Shown here piece after piece: positions 37,301-49,300 of a DNA stretch of 64,000 nucleotides. The translations under genes were made by a program, and so were the position numbers. The stretch is from assembly GCF_029931775.1 (NCBI RefSeq), contig NC_079318.1, positions 26,178,159-26,242,158 of the forward strand. The letters are read 5' to 3'. The notes under the pieces are model-generated. The model saw only the letters and a program-made list of their open reading frames with translations. It ran no database searches and had not been told where the DNA came from. How positions within the stretch are numbered: the stretch's first letter is position 1; each line of letters opens with the position of its first letter. This stretch comes from Euleptes europaea. Taxonomy: Eukaryota; Chordata; Lepidosauria; Squamata; Sphaerodactylidae.

Positions 37301-40300
37301 TAATAACCAATTTTGATCTATATACTCCGCTTGCCAGGGGCGTACCCAGAGAGCCTTTCTGGCAGCTGAGGCTGTGGCTAGTGTTCTAGCTGCATATGAC
37401 ATGTTATCTAAGAGGAATCAGCTAGAAAGAATACCACTCTCGAAAACATGGATGACATGGTATCTAAGGTAGAATCAGCTGGAAGGATACCACTCTCAAA
37501 AAAAAAAAAAAAACATGGATGCCCTTCTGGCATCTGATGCTGCGGCTAGTGTCCTAGCTGCATATGGCATGGTATCGAAGTTCGAATCAGTTAGAAAGAA
37601 TACCACTCTCAAAAAACATGGGTACTCCTGTAAAGGCGTTTCTTTCTTCCTGTGGAAAAAGTTGATATAACTTCCTAGTCCAAATTATTGCCGCTCTGTA
37701 TACTAGGGCAGATGTGATAGAAGCGCTTGATAGTGAGTGCCAAGGCCTCTGAGCATTTATGCCTGCTAACTCTGCCTTCCTATCTGTAGGGTCCCTAATC
37801 ATGGCAAGGCCATGTAACAAGGTTGAAGGAGTGAAGGCAGTGACAGGTGATTCTACTGAAGGCACTTTTAGAATTTTAGAAGCACCAATAAACCAAATAT
37901 AAAGGCTTCCTAGAGGCTGTGGAGCATTGTATGGGTGCCATTGGTTTCTCCCGCTCTGCTTTCAACAGAGTTAGCGCTGGCACAAACCTATCTGGAGTCT
38001 TTTCTCCCACTGAGTCCTCTGAGAGATCAAGAGTAGCTAGGGTTTTATGCCAATGCAGAAGGAAATCTTCTGCGTTAAATACTATAGACAGTCTGGGTAC
38101 CAATTGGCAATTTTGGGACCGTGAATTAGCTTTCAGCGCTGCTTAGGCTGGCCAGCACGTACTCTCTTGGTACTACTTGGACTGGTGATTGGTTCACCAG
38201 GATCTCAGGCAGAGGTCTTCCACATCACCTACTACCAGAATTGGCCCTCTGCATGCCAAGCCAACGCTCTGCCACTGAGCCACAGCCGTTCCCCTGCTTT
38301 GGCTGATATTCTGCCCTTTTAGCAATCAGACTACTGTTTGTGGTGCTAGAGGGTGTGATCCCTACGATCCCTGTATGGATGGGGCAGGATAAGGAGGTTG
38401 TACTGCCCTTAAGCCATCTGAGAAGGCGTTTTTAATCAGGGCGGAGAGCTCTGCTCTTACAGGAGTAAAACAGGCTGCATCTATGAGGGGGGGGGGGCGA
38501 AGTCACCTTACCGGCAGTCGATGTCTCCGTTGATGCTTCCCGTCCTTGAATAATAATAGGCGAGCCGCCTGAGGACGGAGCATTGCGAGGCAAAAAGGCG
38601 AGCCGCCAGCCTCCTTCATTTTCCCCGTTTGTGCAGTGTGAGAGAAGTGGCTATAGCCGCTGTGTTCTCCTGGCTGCTTCCCGCTGCTTCCCGTCCTTGA
38701 ATAACAATAGGCGAGCCGCCTAAGGACGGAGCTTGGCGGGCGAGGCAAAAAGGCGAGCCGCCAGCCTCCTTCATTTCCCCCGTTCGTGCTGCGTGGGAGG
38801 AGCGGCTACTGCCGCTGTTTTCTCCCGGCCGCTTTCTGTTGCGATCTGGCAGTCGCGTCTTTCAGGCGCGGCAGAGCAGCGTGCGTTTTGCAGCAGGCAT
38901 TTGGCGCGCTTGTTAGCGGTCGAGCCAAGCCGTTTGTACTTGCCTGCGCCATTCTTGCCGCTTTTGCCTTTCCCTTTTGAGTTTTGGTCCTCAGGTCACC
39001 AGAGTGACTGTCCGAGGGTTCATCTAATTGTAGTGGTAAGGCCACTAGCAGGCTAGGGTCTAAATTGGCAGGCGCTATATAGCTGTCCTGATGCCGATCC
39101 GCCATTTTTTTTTTTTTATTTTTTTTTTGGCGGGAAAAGACCCTTCTGAGGAGAATAGGCAGAAAATTAAGACAGTAAATAGAATTGAGTAGTAGATTAG
39201 TTAGGTTAAGTTTAGGTTTGTTAAAATAAGAATATTTTTAGGTCTAATAAGTAAGGTTAAGGTTTCTCTATTATTTCTGTAGCAGAGAGCTGCTAGAAGG
39301 CTGCTCTCCCGTTCAAGGCAGGAAATAGAACTGATCACAAGGGGGCGTTTACCCTCAGAGGTCAGAAAAATTTAAATATTTGGTTCCTGCCTCCCGAGAT
39401 AAGAGGAAAAGGAAACACCCATAATGAAGATGCCCTTCTCCCTCTGAGCGAGAAAGTGTAGTTCTACAGTTAAGTCCAACAAGTTATTCCTATGCAAAAA
39501 CATTTTATGACCAAAGTGTGAGTCAGTGATACTAAGTCCATTTTCTTGGAAGGAAGAAGATTAATCTTAATTCCAAATAATTAAGATTCAGAAAGGAGTA
39601 CATGAGATTAACCCAAGATTCACAAGACCCAATGTTTTAACAGACGCCCAAGAGTCCAATTTTAATCGTACTGATACTGTTCAACTTCAAAATAAAGTTT
39701 AGGCATAACTACTCACTTTCCCGCTCTTTTTTCTTCAACCGCTTTCTTCTTCGGTCAATGGAAGCTACTTCAGATTTTAAAGACAAGTAATGTTTCCTGA
39801 TTTCTTGTAACTTTTCTTGAAGGATTGTTATACGCTCAGCACTGGTCATGTTTTCCAAGTCAGCTGCATTTAAAATAACACATGTTACTCTAAGCTAAAA
39901 TGTTAATCCTTCTTCATTTTGAAGAGTAATATAAAAATGAAGGGACCGCCAGATTATAGGGGAAGCAAAAACAGATATAGAAGCATAGCATTTAATATCA
40001 GTGAAGTCAAATTTATGTAAATACAGGATTTCTAATTGAAATATCAAAGGATTAAGAATATTTTCAAAAATACAAGAGTCACCTGCTGCAAGACTAGATG
40101 AGCCAGGAGCATTTAGTTTGTTTCTTAAGGCTTGCAGCCCTTCCCCTAGCAAGATCGTTACTTTGTCCTTGAAGCTGCAACAGGCACATACATAAGAGAG
40201 TAAAACAAGCTACAGGGAATCTACACTTACACATTTGGAAACTCCATTTGTAAAGTTTTGGCAAACGATTATTCTGCTCTTTAAGGTCTGACTCCTTCTC

Positions 40301-43300
40301 CCCATTTTTCCCACATTTTGCAGAAGGCTGTGTTCTTGCTGGAGATTTGGATTGCTGAGACTTCATTCCTGAAGAAACTGATTTTGTTGGCTGAGATTTG
40401 GCAATACTTTCCCCAGCAGAAAGTTCTTCACTATCGCTGCTGTTTGCTGAAGAAACACACAGAAATACTCTGTATAGTTTTAGCTGATTCCTAAAACCCT
40501 CAGAATCCTTCAGGTGTTTGTTTCATTTTATAAGCAGCATTTTCTCTTCAAGATTAAATGTAATATTTATCTGGCAACCATCCAATAAAAACAGAATGAC
40601 AACTTGAACTAAACAAATGGAAATCTTACATAGCTTCTGCATAGGTAAGTAGGAATGTGACGGACTGGGAAGGGCGGAGGGAAAACAAGCACATAATCTG
40701 CTGTAGACTGGGCAACTATTCAAAACCATGGGGAGGGACATGGTAGTATCTATGCAGAGGTTACATACCAATATAATCATATTCTTCACTTCAACAATAT
40801 TGTAAAATGTTCACTTGCAAAGAACCTAAATATTAAGGTTTTAGCTTTACAGAACAAGGCCCAAATTGGTGCCCCAAGAAATTTAATGTACCACTCCATA
40901 CAACTGGAACTTCTATGTAATTTTAAGTTTCATGGATATAATTCTAACATGTTTTATTAACCAAGTTTTGCTCTGCACCTAGTTGCTACACTTACCACTT
41001 TTGCTCTTCTTTTTGTTGTTCATGACTGGAGTTTTGTGACTTCTTTTCTGCTTTTTTGAGGACCCACCTCCCTGGACATCTTTAAGCCTTTTCTGGCCTG
41101 TACAAGCTATATTAAAAAAGCAGTGAACACTTAGGAAGATGATATTATACTCTATGCATTTTACATAGCATTGACCCCCCTCAATATGATGTGGCAACTG
41201 CATGGCACAAAATTATTTTAAATGCTTCAGTGTAGGGTTGCCAACCTCCAAATGGTAGTCATCAAAATTCGGCTGCAAGTACTACTCGGGAGTTTAGAAT
41301 TCAAGGTGCAAGCACCAGCAAAAGTAAACCTAAAATAAGGTAACTACAATACAAAATTGCTCTTAAAATGTATATTAAAGGTAATTACTAACAGGCACAA
41401 CCTTGGTTGAGCAAACAGGAAATTTACAAAAGGTTCAAAGTGAATTCAATATAACAGCATACAAGCTTTACACAAAGATAAATATAGACAAAAGTGCTCA
41501 ATGCATATCATAATTTCAAGTCCATGCATGTAGATTGCAAAATTCAAGCAACACAGACAAGACGTGGTGTAATGGAAATCCGGTATAATTCCATTTCATA
41601 TGAAACTTTTTCAAGCTCTTAGTCCTTCCGTGCTAAGTTCATTCAATATATGAAGGAGTGTGCCGTGCCTTCCTTGTATACATGGATGGCAAAGTAAGAC
41701 TTATCTTTGTGTAAAGCTTGTATGCTGTTATTTTGAATTCACTTTGAACCTTTTGTAAATTTCCTGTTTGCTCAACCAAAATTGTGCCTGTTAGTAATTA
41801 CCTTTAATATACATTTTAAGAGCAATTTTGGATTGTAGTTACCTTATTTTAGTTTACTTTTGCTGGTGCTTGCACCTTGAATTCTAAACCTCCAAATGGT
41901 AGCTGGAGATCTCCTGCTATTACAACTGATCTCCAGGTGACAGAGATCAATTTGCCTGGAGAAAATGGCTGATTTGGAAGGTGGACTCTATGGCATTATA
42001 CCCCACTGAAGTCCCTCCCCTCCCCACATCCTGCCCTCCTCAAGCTCCACCCCCAAGATCTCCAGGTATTTCCCAACCCGGAGCTGGCAACCCTACTTCA
42101 GTGACACTGGCTGCAATTCTAAGAACATTTCCTGTGAGTAAGCCCCATCGATTGAAATAGAACTTACTTCTGAACAGACCTGAGTAGATAATGGATTGTT
42201 TCCACTATCTGCTCCTTGGTTCAATGCAAATGCTCTAAAATAAACAGGCCATGACCTAAAGAAGAGCTTTACTTGCTGCTTTTGCCACATTAATCACTAC
42301 TAGAAAAAACAAACTACTGCTCTATTTAAAAAGCATCTGGCAAGTGGATATTATTGAGGCAAAAACAGGAAGTGAGCTATTGTGTACTGATATCCCTTTT
42401 TTGGATTAAAAAACACAGATACAACCTCATTTTAGATACTCTAACTGTGTCTTCCTTAGCAGAACTGCATCATCCTAAACCCACTAACTTTAATGGGCTT
42501 AGAAGGATGAGGTTCTGCTTAGGACAGCATTGTAAATGAAACAAGGAATTGATTAGGTGATTCATTAAAACAAAGAGAAAAACAAGGGATATCATAATGT
42601 CTAATTCTGGACCCAGCCCTAGATGCAGATTATTAAACACACAGATTAGGGCCTTGTACAGGAGGCAGGTCATCCTATAAAATTGGGGGAACCCCCAGGC
42701 TTGCAGAAAAATCTTAAATTGTAAAATAATAAGGGTGGTGGGGGAGAAAATAAAAAAATGAGTTTTAGAATGCTGAGATCTCATAGAATTTCCTCATGAA
42801 GTCTTGGCAGCCATTTTGGATTGCCTAGGCAACTCAGGTCATCCAAAATGGCTGCTGCATTCCCACTTCAGCACTGGAGGTGAATTGGGAAAGGATGAGT
42901 GGGCAGGCAGACATGACAAGAAGGAAAATGGAAGGTTTGTGGGAGGAAGGAAACCAAATGGAGCAAGAGAGGGCAAATGAGTTTGGGAGCATCAAGAAAG
43001 CAGGAAAAACAGAAATTTTGCAAGAGGAAATGGGCAAGCAGCAAATGGGTTGAGAAAGGGCAATGGAAGGGGGGAAAACAGGGAAAAGAGAAGGTATGGG
43101 GGCTGTGTTGGGGAGGGAAGGAGGAAACTGTTGATAAGTTGGGGAGGATGATCAACTGTGGGGAGATAAAGTTCCCCCAGCAAGTCCCCTGCTTGTATTA
43201 TTATAACATTTAAAAAATAAATGTTTAATGTACCAAGCATCAAACTGTTCATATTACTGATAACTTTCAATTTACGAAGTCCTTTAGAAGTTATCTGAAA

Positions 43301-46300
43301 TATTTGATATTGCTGTAATAAGAAGAAAACTGTACTAGGGGTAAAACTAGTATAGGTCAACATTAAAGCATTTTATTAAAGTCATTACAGGACTCAATCA
43401 GGGCTGTACTTTTTTGATGACCCCAGATATTTTCAATTTACTGCTGATGTTATGTTTGAGGGATTTTTTTCTTAGTTTCCAAGGACTTTAAGTTACGTGC
43501 TTTCACAAAGTTATGTACAATTGTTATTTTGTTCAAAAGATAGTATGAACAGAGCTGAGCAGCAATGGAAGTAAACTGTCGCACAAGCCAAAACTGGCTG
43601 ACAGTGACAAGTGAATAAATGGGCTGCCTGATTCCATCTTCAGTGACTTGCTCTCTTATCTAGTGACAAAGGGTATCCTTACCATTTACTGTAGTTAAAA
43701 TTATCTGAAACAATTTTGTGTGATCTTTCGGTCCTATGAGCAACTACAAGTTATTAGAGCACAGTTATTGATGTATTTTTGGAATCCTGCTTATAACTTT
43801 CATGAGAGGAAAACATTTTAGCCCTTAAATTGGAGTTTAAGTAAAAATACTGGGTTAAAACCAAAGGTAATTTTACACCGATGTGAATCAGTTCTATGAC
43901 TGAATGTGTGTGCAGGGGGGATTTTTTTTACCAATTTTTCCTTCTGTTTGGTGCCCACTACCTCCCTGCAATGCTACTCCTGGAGGGACAGCAGATCTTC
44001 AGGAAGAGTTGTTCTCTCTGAAGTAGTGAGCTGGTGCAAATTGTCCCCCTCCTCTTTGGCAGAAATGACTTATGCTGGCAGATAAGGGCATCGGGCTTCA
44101 AGCTCCAAAAATCTCTCATTCTAACTTATTTTTAAACAGAGTCATTCATTCAACTGTCAATCATATTGGTCAGGACTTTGACATTGTATTTGATATTCTG
44201 AACTTGCCAACTTCCATAGACTTTAAGTCATCAATTGAGGGATCTGAACACAATATATTAATAACTAAGGGTTGGGTCCTATCAACTTTCTGCTTGCACA
44301 AGAGGGAGGGAGCCAGTTTCAGCCACTTTCCCCTTACTGTAGCCCCACTGTGCTGCATGGCATGTTGTCTATGAGGCTCTCAAATCCACAGCACCAGCTT
44401 TCAAGAGGTCATAGGGGGAAGATAAGAAAAGACATGCCTTCCATGGAAAGCCTGCAAAATCCAAGCCAGTACAATTTAGAGCAGGAATATATACTAAACA
44501 GCACTTTTATACCTTTTTCAGTGTGTTCTGGTTGATTGCTGCTGCTGGAGCTAACGCTGGCATCAAAGCCTGTAGGAGATATATTTCCTTCTGACTGAAG
44601 ATCCTGCAGTTCTCCAACAACACTGTCCACCTCGATTGTGCTATCCGTTTCGCTCTTGATACTTCGTACCTCTTCTTGATTCGGTGGCAAGGCATCAGAG
44701 ACAGATACACTGGACTGATGTCTGCTTGACTCGGCTGCAGTTACAGATGGTGGAGATTCAGGTGTGGTCGGAGGGGTGTTTAGCACTGAGTTACTGCCAC
44801 TACTTGGGAATTCAACTTTCTTGTCGTTCATTTCAATTGTTTTCTCCTCAACCGATTTGGTATCTGTGCTGAGTGGCAAAGGCCTTTCAACTTTAGAGCT
44901 GGACAGAGCGGTCTCCTCTTCTACCAGTGTTTGCAGATGTTCCTCTGGTACGGCATCCTCTGGAGAAGCATGTGGTGGGGAAGCTGCTGCCTCAGTGTCG
45001 GAGTCTGAAAAAAGTTCCTTGAGAGTTTTTTTAGGCCATTGCCCCTGAATACTTGACCACACATCTTTCCTGTCTTTAGCTCTAGTATGCTGCAACCGTT
45101 CGTCAGAGTTAGTTAGGAGTTTTACTCTCTTTTCTGCCACCTCAGAGAAACCTGAATAAAAAGCATTTGTCCGTAAGGATTTTCTCTTCTCCTCTAACCC
45201 ATTGTACTTCTTCGTTGGAGTGATTTTTAATTTTTTCCCCTCATCTTCATCTGAGGAGCTGTTGCTACTGTTCTCCAAACTAAGCATGTCTTTGCCATTT
45301 GACTTGTCGTCCTTACTATTAGGTGACCCAGTTTTTAAACATTCCTCTGTGACACAGATCCTCCGTTTACCACGTTTTATTTGTGGCTTTGTTTTATCCA
45401 CTGCTTCTTTTTTTACCTCTTTCCTCTTCTTGGTGGTTTCGTTTTCCCCATCATAATCAGTATCATCGGATTGCTCTGCCAGTTCTTTCAGCAATTTTTC
45501 TGGAGATTTGGATATTGGTTTAGATGCTGTGGCATTTGCAAGGGTCTTCGTCTCTTCTGGAAAGGATGAGCTGTTCTGCTCTTTTGGACAGAGTTCATTA
45601 TTTTCTTTGCTCTCATCCTCATCTTGAGGTTCCTCCTTACCGTTATTATGTACACTTGGAACACTTTGGTCATCATCCTGCTCACTTTCATCAGAGCTTT
45701 CAGAAGCTGTTATAACATACACAAAAAGATAAGAAAATAAACATCAAATGCCATTATTCTGATCACACTTCCATAACATAAGGTTTAATGCACTGAAGGT
45801 TTAATGCATTCGTACCTCCTGTATTTTCTAAAGCTAAAAATAGATTATAAATAGATAATCAGTATATAATTACTCCAAGGAATTTTAGTCTAATGTTTAC
45901 ATTTATTGTGTTCAAAGGACTAATGATTTCTCTCATCTGTCATTATTCAGATTACAAAAATGTTAATGTCAGAAATCTAGGCTGAAAAGGAAAACAGAGT
46001 TGCACTTACCTGTTACTGCTGTTCATTGAGGTCTTCGGTGCAGACACACATGTGGGACTGCGCCTGCGCGCAGGCCTGCCACCGGAAACTTTTCATAGCC
46101 TCAGGCCTAGACTGGGGATGCCCCTCCCCTTGGAGCAGGCAGGCCCGGCTTCCTGCCGACCTACAGCATGCTTCCTGGGCGGGGCATCCCCTCCCTCCTC
46201 AGTTTCATGCCCGCCGCCAACCCATGTAGGTGTAGTTTTCTTTTATTTATTTATTTATTTATGGCAGACAGGGGGTAGGATGGGAGGGATGTGTGTCTGC

Positions 46301-49300
46301 ACCGAAGACCTCAATGAACAGCAGTTACAGTAAGTGAAACTCTGTTTTCATTTTCAGTCTTCGGTGCAGCCCCACATGTGGGATTTTAGCGAGCTATATA
46401 CACCAGGAGGTGGGTGTCGGTCTATTGGAATAGAGTTTGAAGGGCCACTTTGCCAACTTCTGCATCTCTACTTGCTAGCAGGTCAATGGTGTAGTGTCTC
46501 ACAAGCACCTCCTCGCTCGCCCAAGTCGCAGCCTTGCAGATGTCGGTCAGAGGGACCTTGCTATAAAAAAAACTGCTGACGATCCCTGGGCCCTGATAGA
46601 GTGGTCCCTAACGCCTAAAGGACATGGAGTATCTGCTGATTTGAAAGCAGACCTGATAGCAGAGGCCACGCATCATGCAACGGACTGGGCCTAAGCTGCT
46701 TTCCCCGTTCTTGGGGCTTGGTGACAAATGAACAGGCTCTTGGAATGTCTAAAGTACTTTGTCCTGTCTATATAGTATAAGATTGCCTTCTCACATCTAA
46801 GGTGTGTAACACTTTCTCTGCTTCCAAAGACGGGTTTGGGAAGAAGACAGGCACCACAAACTCTCGAGTTAGGTGAAAACTGAAAATCACCTTGGGTTTA
46901 AATAGTGGGCTGGGATGTAAGACCACCCGTTCGTCAAAGATCTTTAAGAAGGCTTATCAATCCTGAGGGCAGCTAGTCCTCCCACTCTCCTAGTGGATGC
47001 CACTGCTATCAAGAAGGCTACCTTAGCTGACAGTAGATTGACTGGAGAGGTAGCTAAGGGTTCAAAGGGGGAGAGCATTGGTCCTGCTAGCACCAATGAA
47101 AGGGACCACTGGGGAGCAATCTCCAGTGCTGGAGGAAAGTGTTGATGAAACGTTTAGCTAGTGGGTATATGGAGACTGTGTACCCCTCAACCTTGTCATG
47201 GCAGGCTGAGATAGCAGCCAGGTGTACCTTGACAGATGAGACTGCCAGACCCTGTCTGGTTAAGTCTGGAAGGTAAACCAGAATCAGTGGTAATGGGCAG
47301 CTAAACACTGAGGAATTGTTAGAGCTAACCCAGTGCTCAACCTTTCCCATTTCAAATCATACAAGTATCTAGCAGACGGTATTCTGATTTGTAAGAGAAT
47401 CACTCTGACTGGTTGGGACAAGCCTATGCCCTGGGTTTTATCCTTCATGCTGTTCGGTGTAGGCGATTTATATCGTGATGCATGAGAGTGTCCCAGCGGA
47501 ACAGATCTGGGGCCCTGGAAAGTTCCCTGAAGTTGTGGTTCGCTAGGTGGAGCAGCTCTGATAACCACATCTGGCGGGGCCAGAAGGGGACCATCAGGAT
47601 ACAAGATGTGTGATTTCGTCTTGATTTTCCCTATGACCCTTGACAGGAGGGCGAAGGGTGGGAAGGCATAGAAGAGGGTGCCTGACCATTGTATCTGGAA
47701 GGCGTCCCATAGTGACTCTGGGTCGTGACCCGCTAGGCAACAGAACCTGTCCGCCTTCCTGCTGTTGCGGTAGGCGAAAAGATCGACTTGTGGGAAGCCC
47801 CATAACTGAACAATGGGAAAACAGGAGCTTGCCCTGGAGCTCCCACTCATGGCTCGTGAGGAACTCTCAGCTGAGACTGTCTGCCCAGATGTTGTGAATG
47901 CCTGCTATATGGATGGCTCTTACTGAAATGTCGTTTTCCAAGGTCACTTGTCATACTCTCTGGGCTTCTCTGCACAGGGGAACGAACCTGTACCCCCCTG
48001 CTTGTTGGCATAATAGCCCGCAGGAGTATAGTCCGATTGCACCAATGTTCCCGAGCCCCTGAGAATATCTATGAAGGAGGTGAGTAACAGATTGCACGCA
48101 GGTCAAGCACATTGATATGCATGTTTCCCTGCGATCCTTCCCAGAGACCCTGTATGGAGGGAACTGGTTAGAAGGTTGGACTCTGATAACCACCAATCCA
48201 GGGACCTGAGAACTGTCCTAGGGATAGACGACCTATGGGATTGTGAGTGACAGAACTGATTGAAAGTATGTAAAAACCAGTTCTGCAGGACTCTCATGTG
48301 GAGTCTGGCCTGGGGAGTGACGGCCGGGGTAGAGGCCCTCAAACCCAACAGTCTCTGAATCCATACCACCAGCTGGTGTCTGCACCTCTGGAACACTCCT
48401 GCCAGATATGCTGTTAAGAGTAGAGTCTGAGACAGCTCCTACAGACTGGATTCTTTGGGTGGGGACCAACTTGGATTTTATCCAGTTTACCACAAGATCT
48501 AGGTTAATGCAGGTTGTTAACACCAACTCTGTCTGGAAAGGGCGATTGGGGTGTCTGCCGTGAGAAGCCAATCGTCAAGGTAAGGGAACATACTACATCC
48601 TATACAGAGGGTGGTGGAGTCCCCTTCCTTGGAGTCCCCTTTAAGCAGAGGCTGGATGGCCATCGGTCGAGGGCACTTTGAGGGATCCTGCATACCAGGG
48701 GTTGGACTGGATGGCCTTTGTGGTCTCTTCCAACCTTGAGATCTTGTGATCTTGAGAGACCCTTTGAACATCGCCCTGCTACAGAAGCTTCTGCAGTTGT
48801 GGGCCAAACACGGGAAAGGGGTTGTCTCTTGTAGACGTATGATGTGAACAACTGGGGGAAAATTTACCTCTAAATGGTACCCCTCCATGACAACTCTCAG
48901 GATCCAGCTGTCCATGTAGATGGATCTCCAACGATCACAAATTTTGGCCAGTCTGTCAAGAAATTGAAAGCTTTCTTGGATGGCCTGCAGACACAGTCAG
49001 AAACTTTGAGTGGGTTGTTGCTGATCATCATGCCACTAAAGGTGAGTGAAAACTGAGACTGAAACTGAACTGCTGCTGTCTTTCAGAAGAGGGTTGGTGG
49101 CAGGTCTTTGCCTGTTGATTGGCCTACGTTTTCCCGACTGGCCCTGGTGACATGGCTGTTGGTATTGCCTCTGTTGAGGACACAGCTGCTGAAAGCGTTG
49201 TTGCCTTTGCCCTTTAAGAAGGGAGGAGCAAAGCCCTGGTGTCATGGTTGATAACACTCACGGGAAGGGTTGTTGTATGGTAGGACCCCCAGGGATCTGG

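Larger units (their letters stand above)
33997..39456 (-). mobile_element. DIRS-type (tyrosine recombinase) retrotransposon fossil A
   Basis: A 5.46-kb element in the last ARID4B intron, coding strand minus. Parts from its 5' end (right): right inverted terminal repeat (about 39330-39456), leader with a G+C-rich tandem duplication (38535-38835), gag-like region (about 36900-38110), reverse transcriptase and RNase H region (about 35290-36650, with [16 protein letters not shown]), tyrosine-recombinase region (about 34500-35290, with a FVRHYKLD motif), internal complementary region (34385-34495), and left terminal repeat (about 33997-34152). The layout is structurally complete for the DIRS1 group. 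Coding regions are broken, probably ten or more times. The inner 115 bp or so of the two terminal repeats match perfectly, so the copy looks young. A tRNA SINE fragment lies inside it. Confidence 0.88.
31316..39716 (-). other. ARID4B last intron (8.4 kb)
   Basis: It contains an unclassified G+C-rich block (31380-32040), a LINE-tail-like A+T-rich stretch near 32495-32600, a tRNA SINE (33478-33680) and a complete-looking DIRS-type element (33997-39456). No exon was found. Confidence 0.75.
41107..44512 (-). other. ARID4B intron (3.4 kb)
   Basis: It contains a hAT MITE split by a foldback element (41233-42095) and a purine-rich stretch (about 42880-43160) whose long minus-strand frames are compositional. 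43200-44512 has no recognisable feature. Confidence 0.65.

Noticed and set aside
40083-40174. Open segment with AG and GT edges resembling an extra ARID4B exon ([13 protein letters not shown])
   Set aside because: It would leave an intron of only about 56 bp to the exon at 40231, and its phase does not fit; direct splicing of 40231 to 39863 gives the conserved M-S-D-L-E-N-M sequence.
42868-43363. Proline/phenylalanine/serine-rich open frames on the minus strand
   Set aside because: They are translations of a purine-rich (plus strand) low-complexity stretch in an intron.
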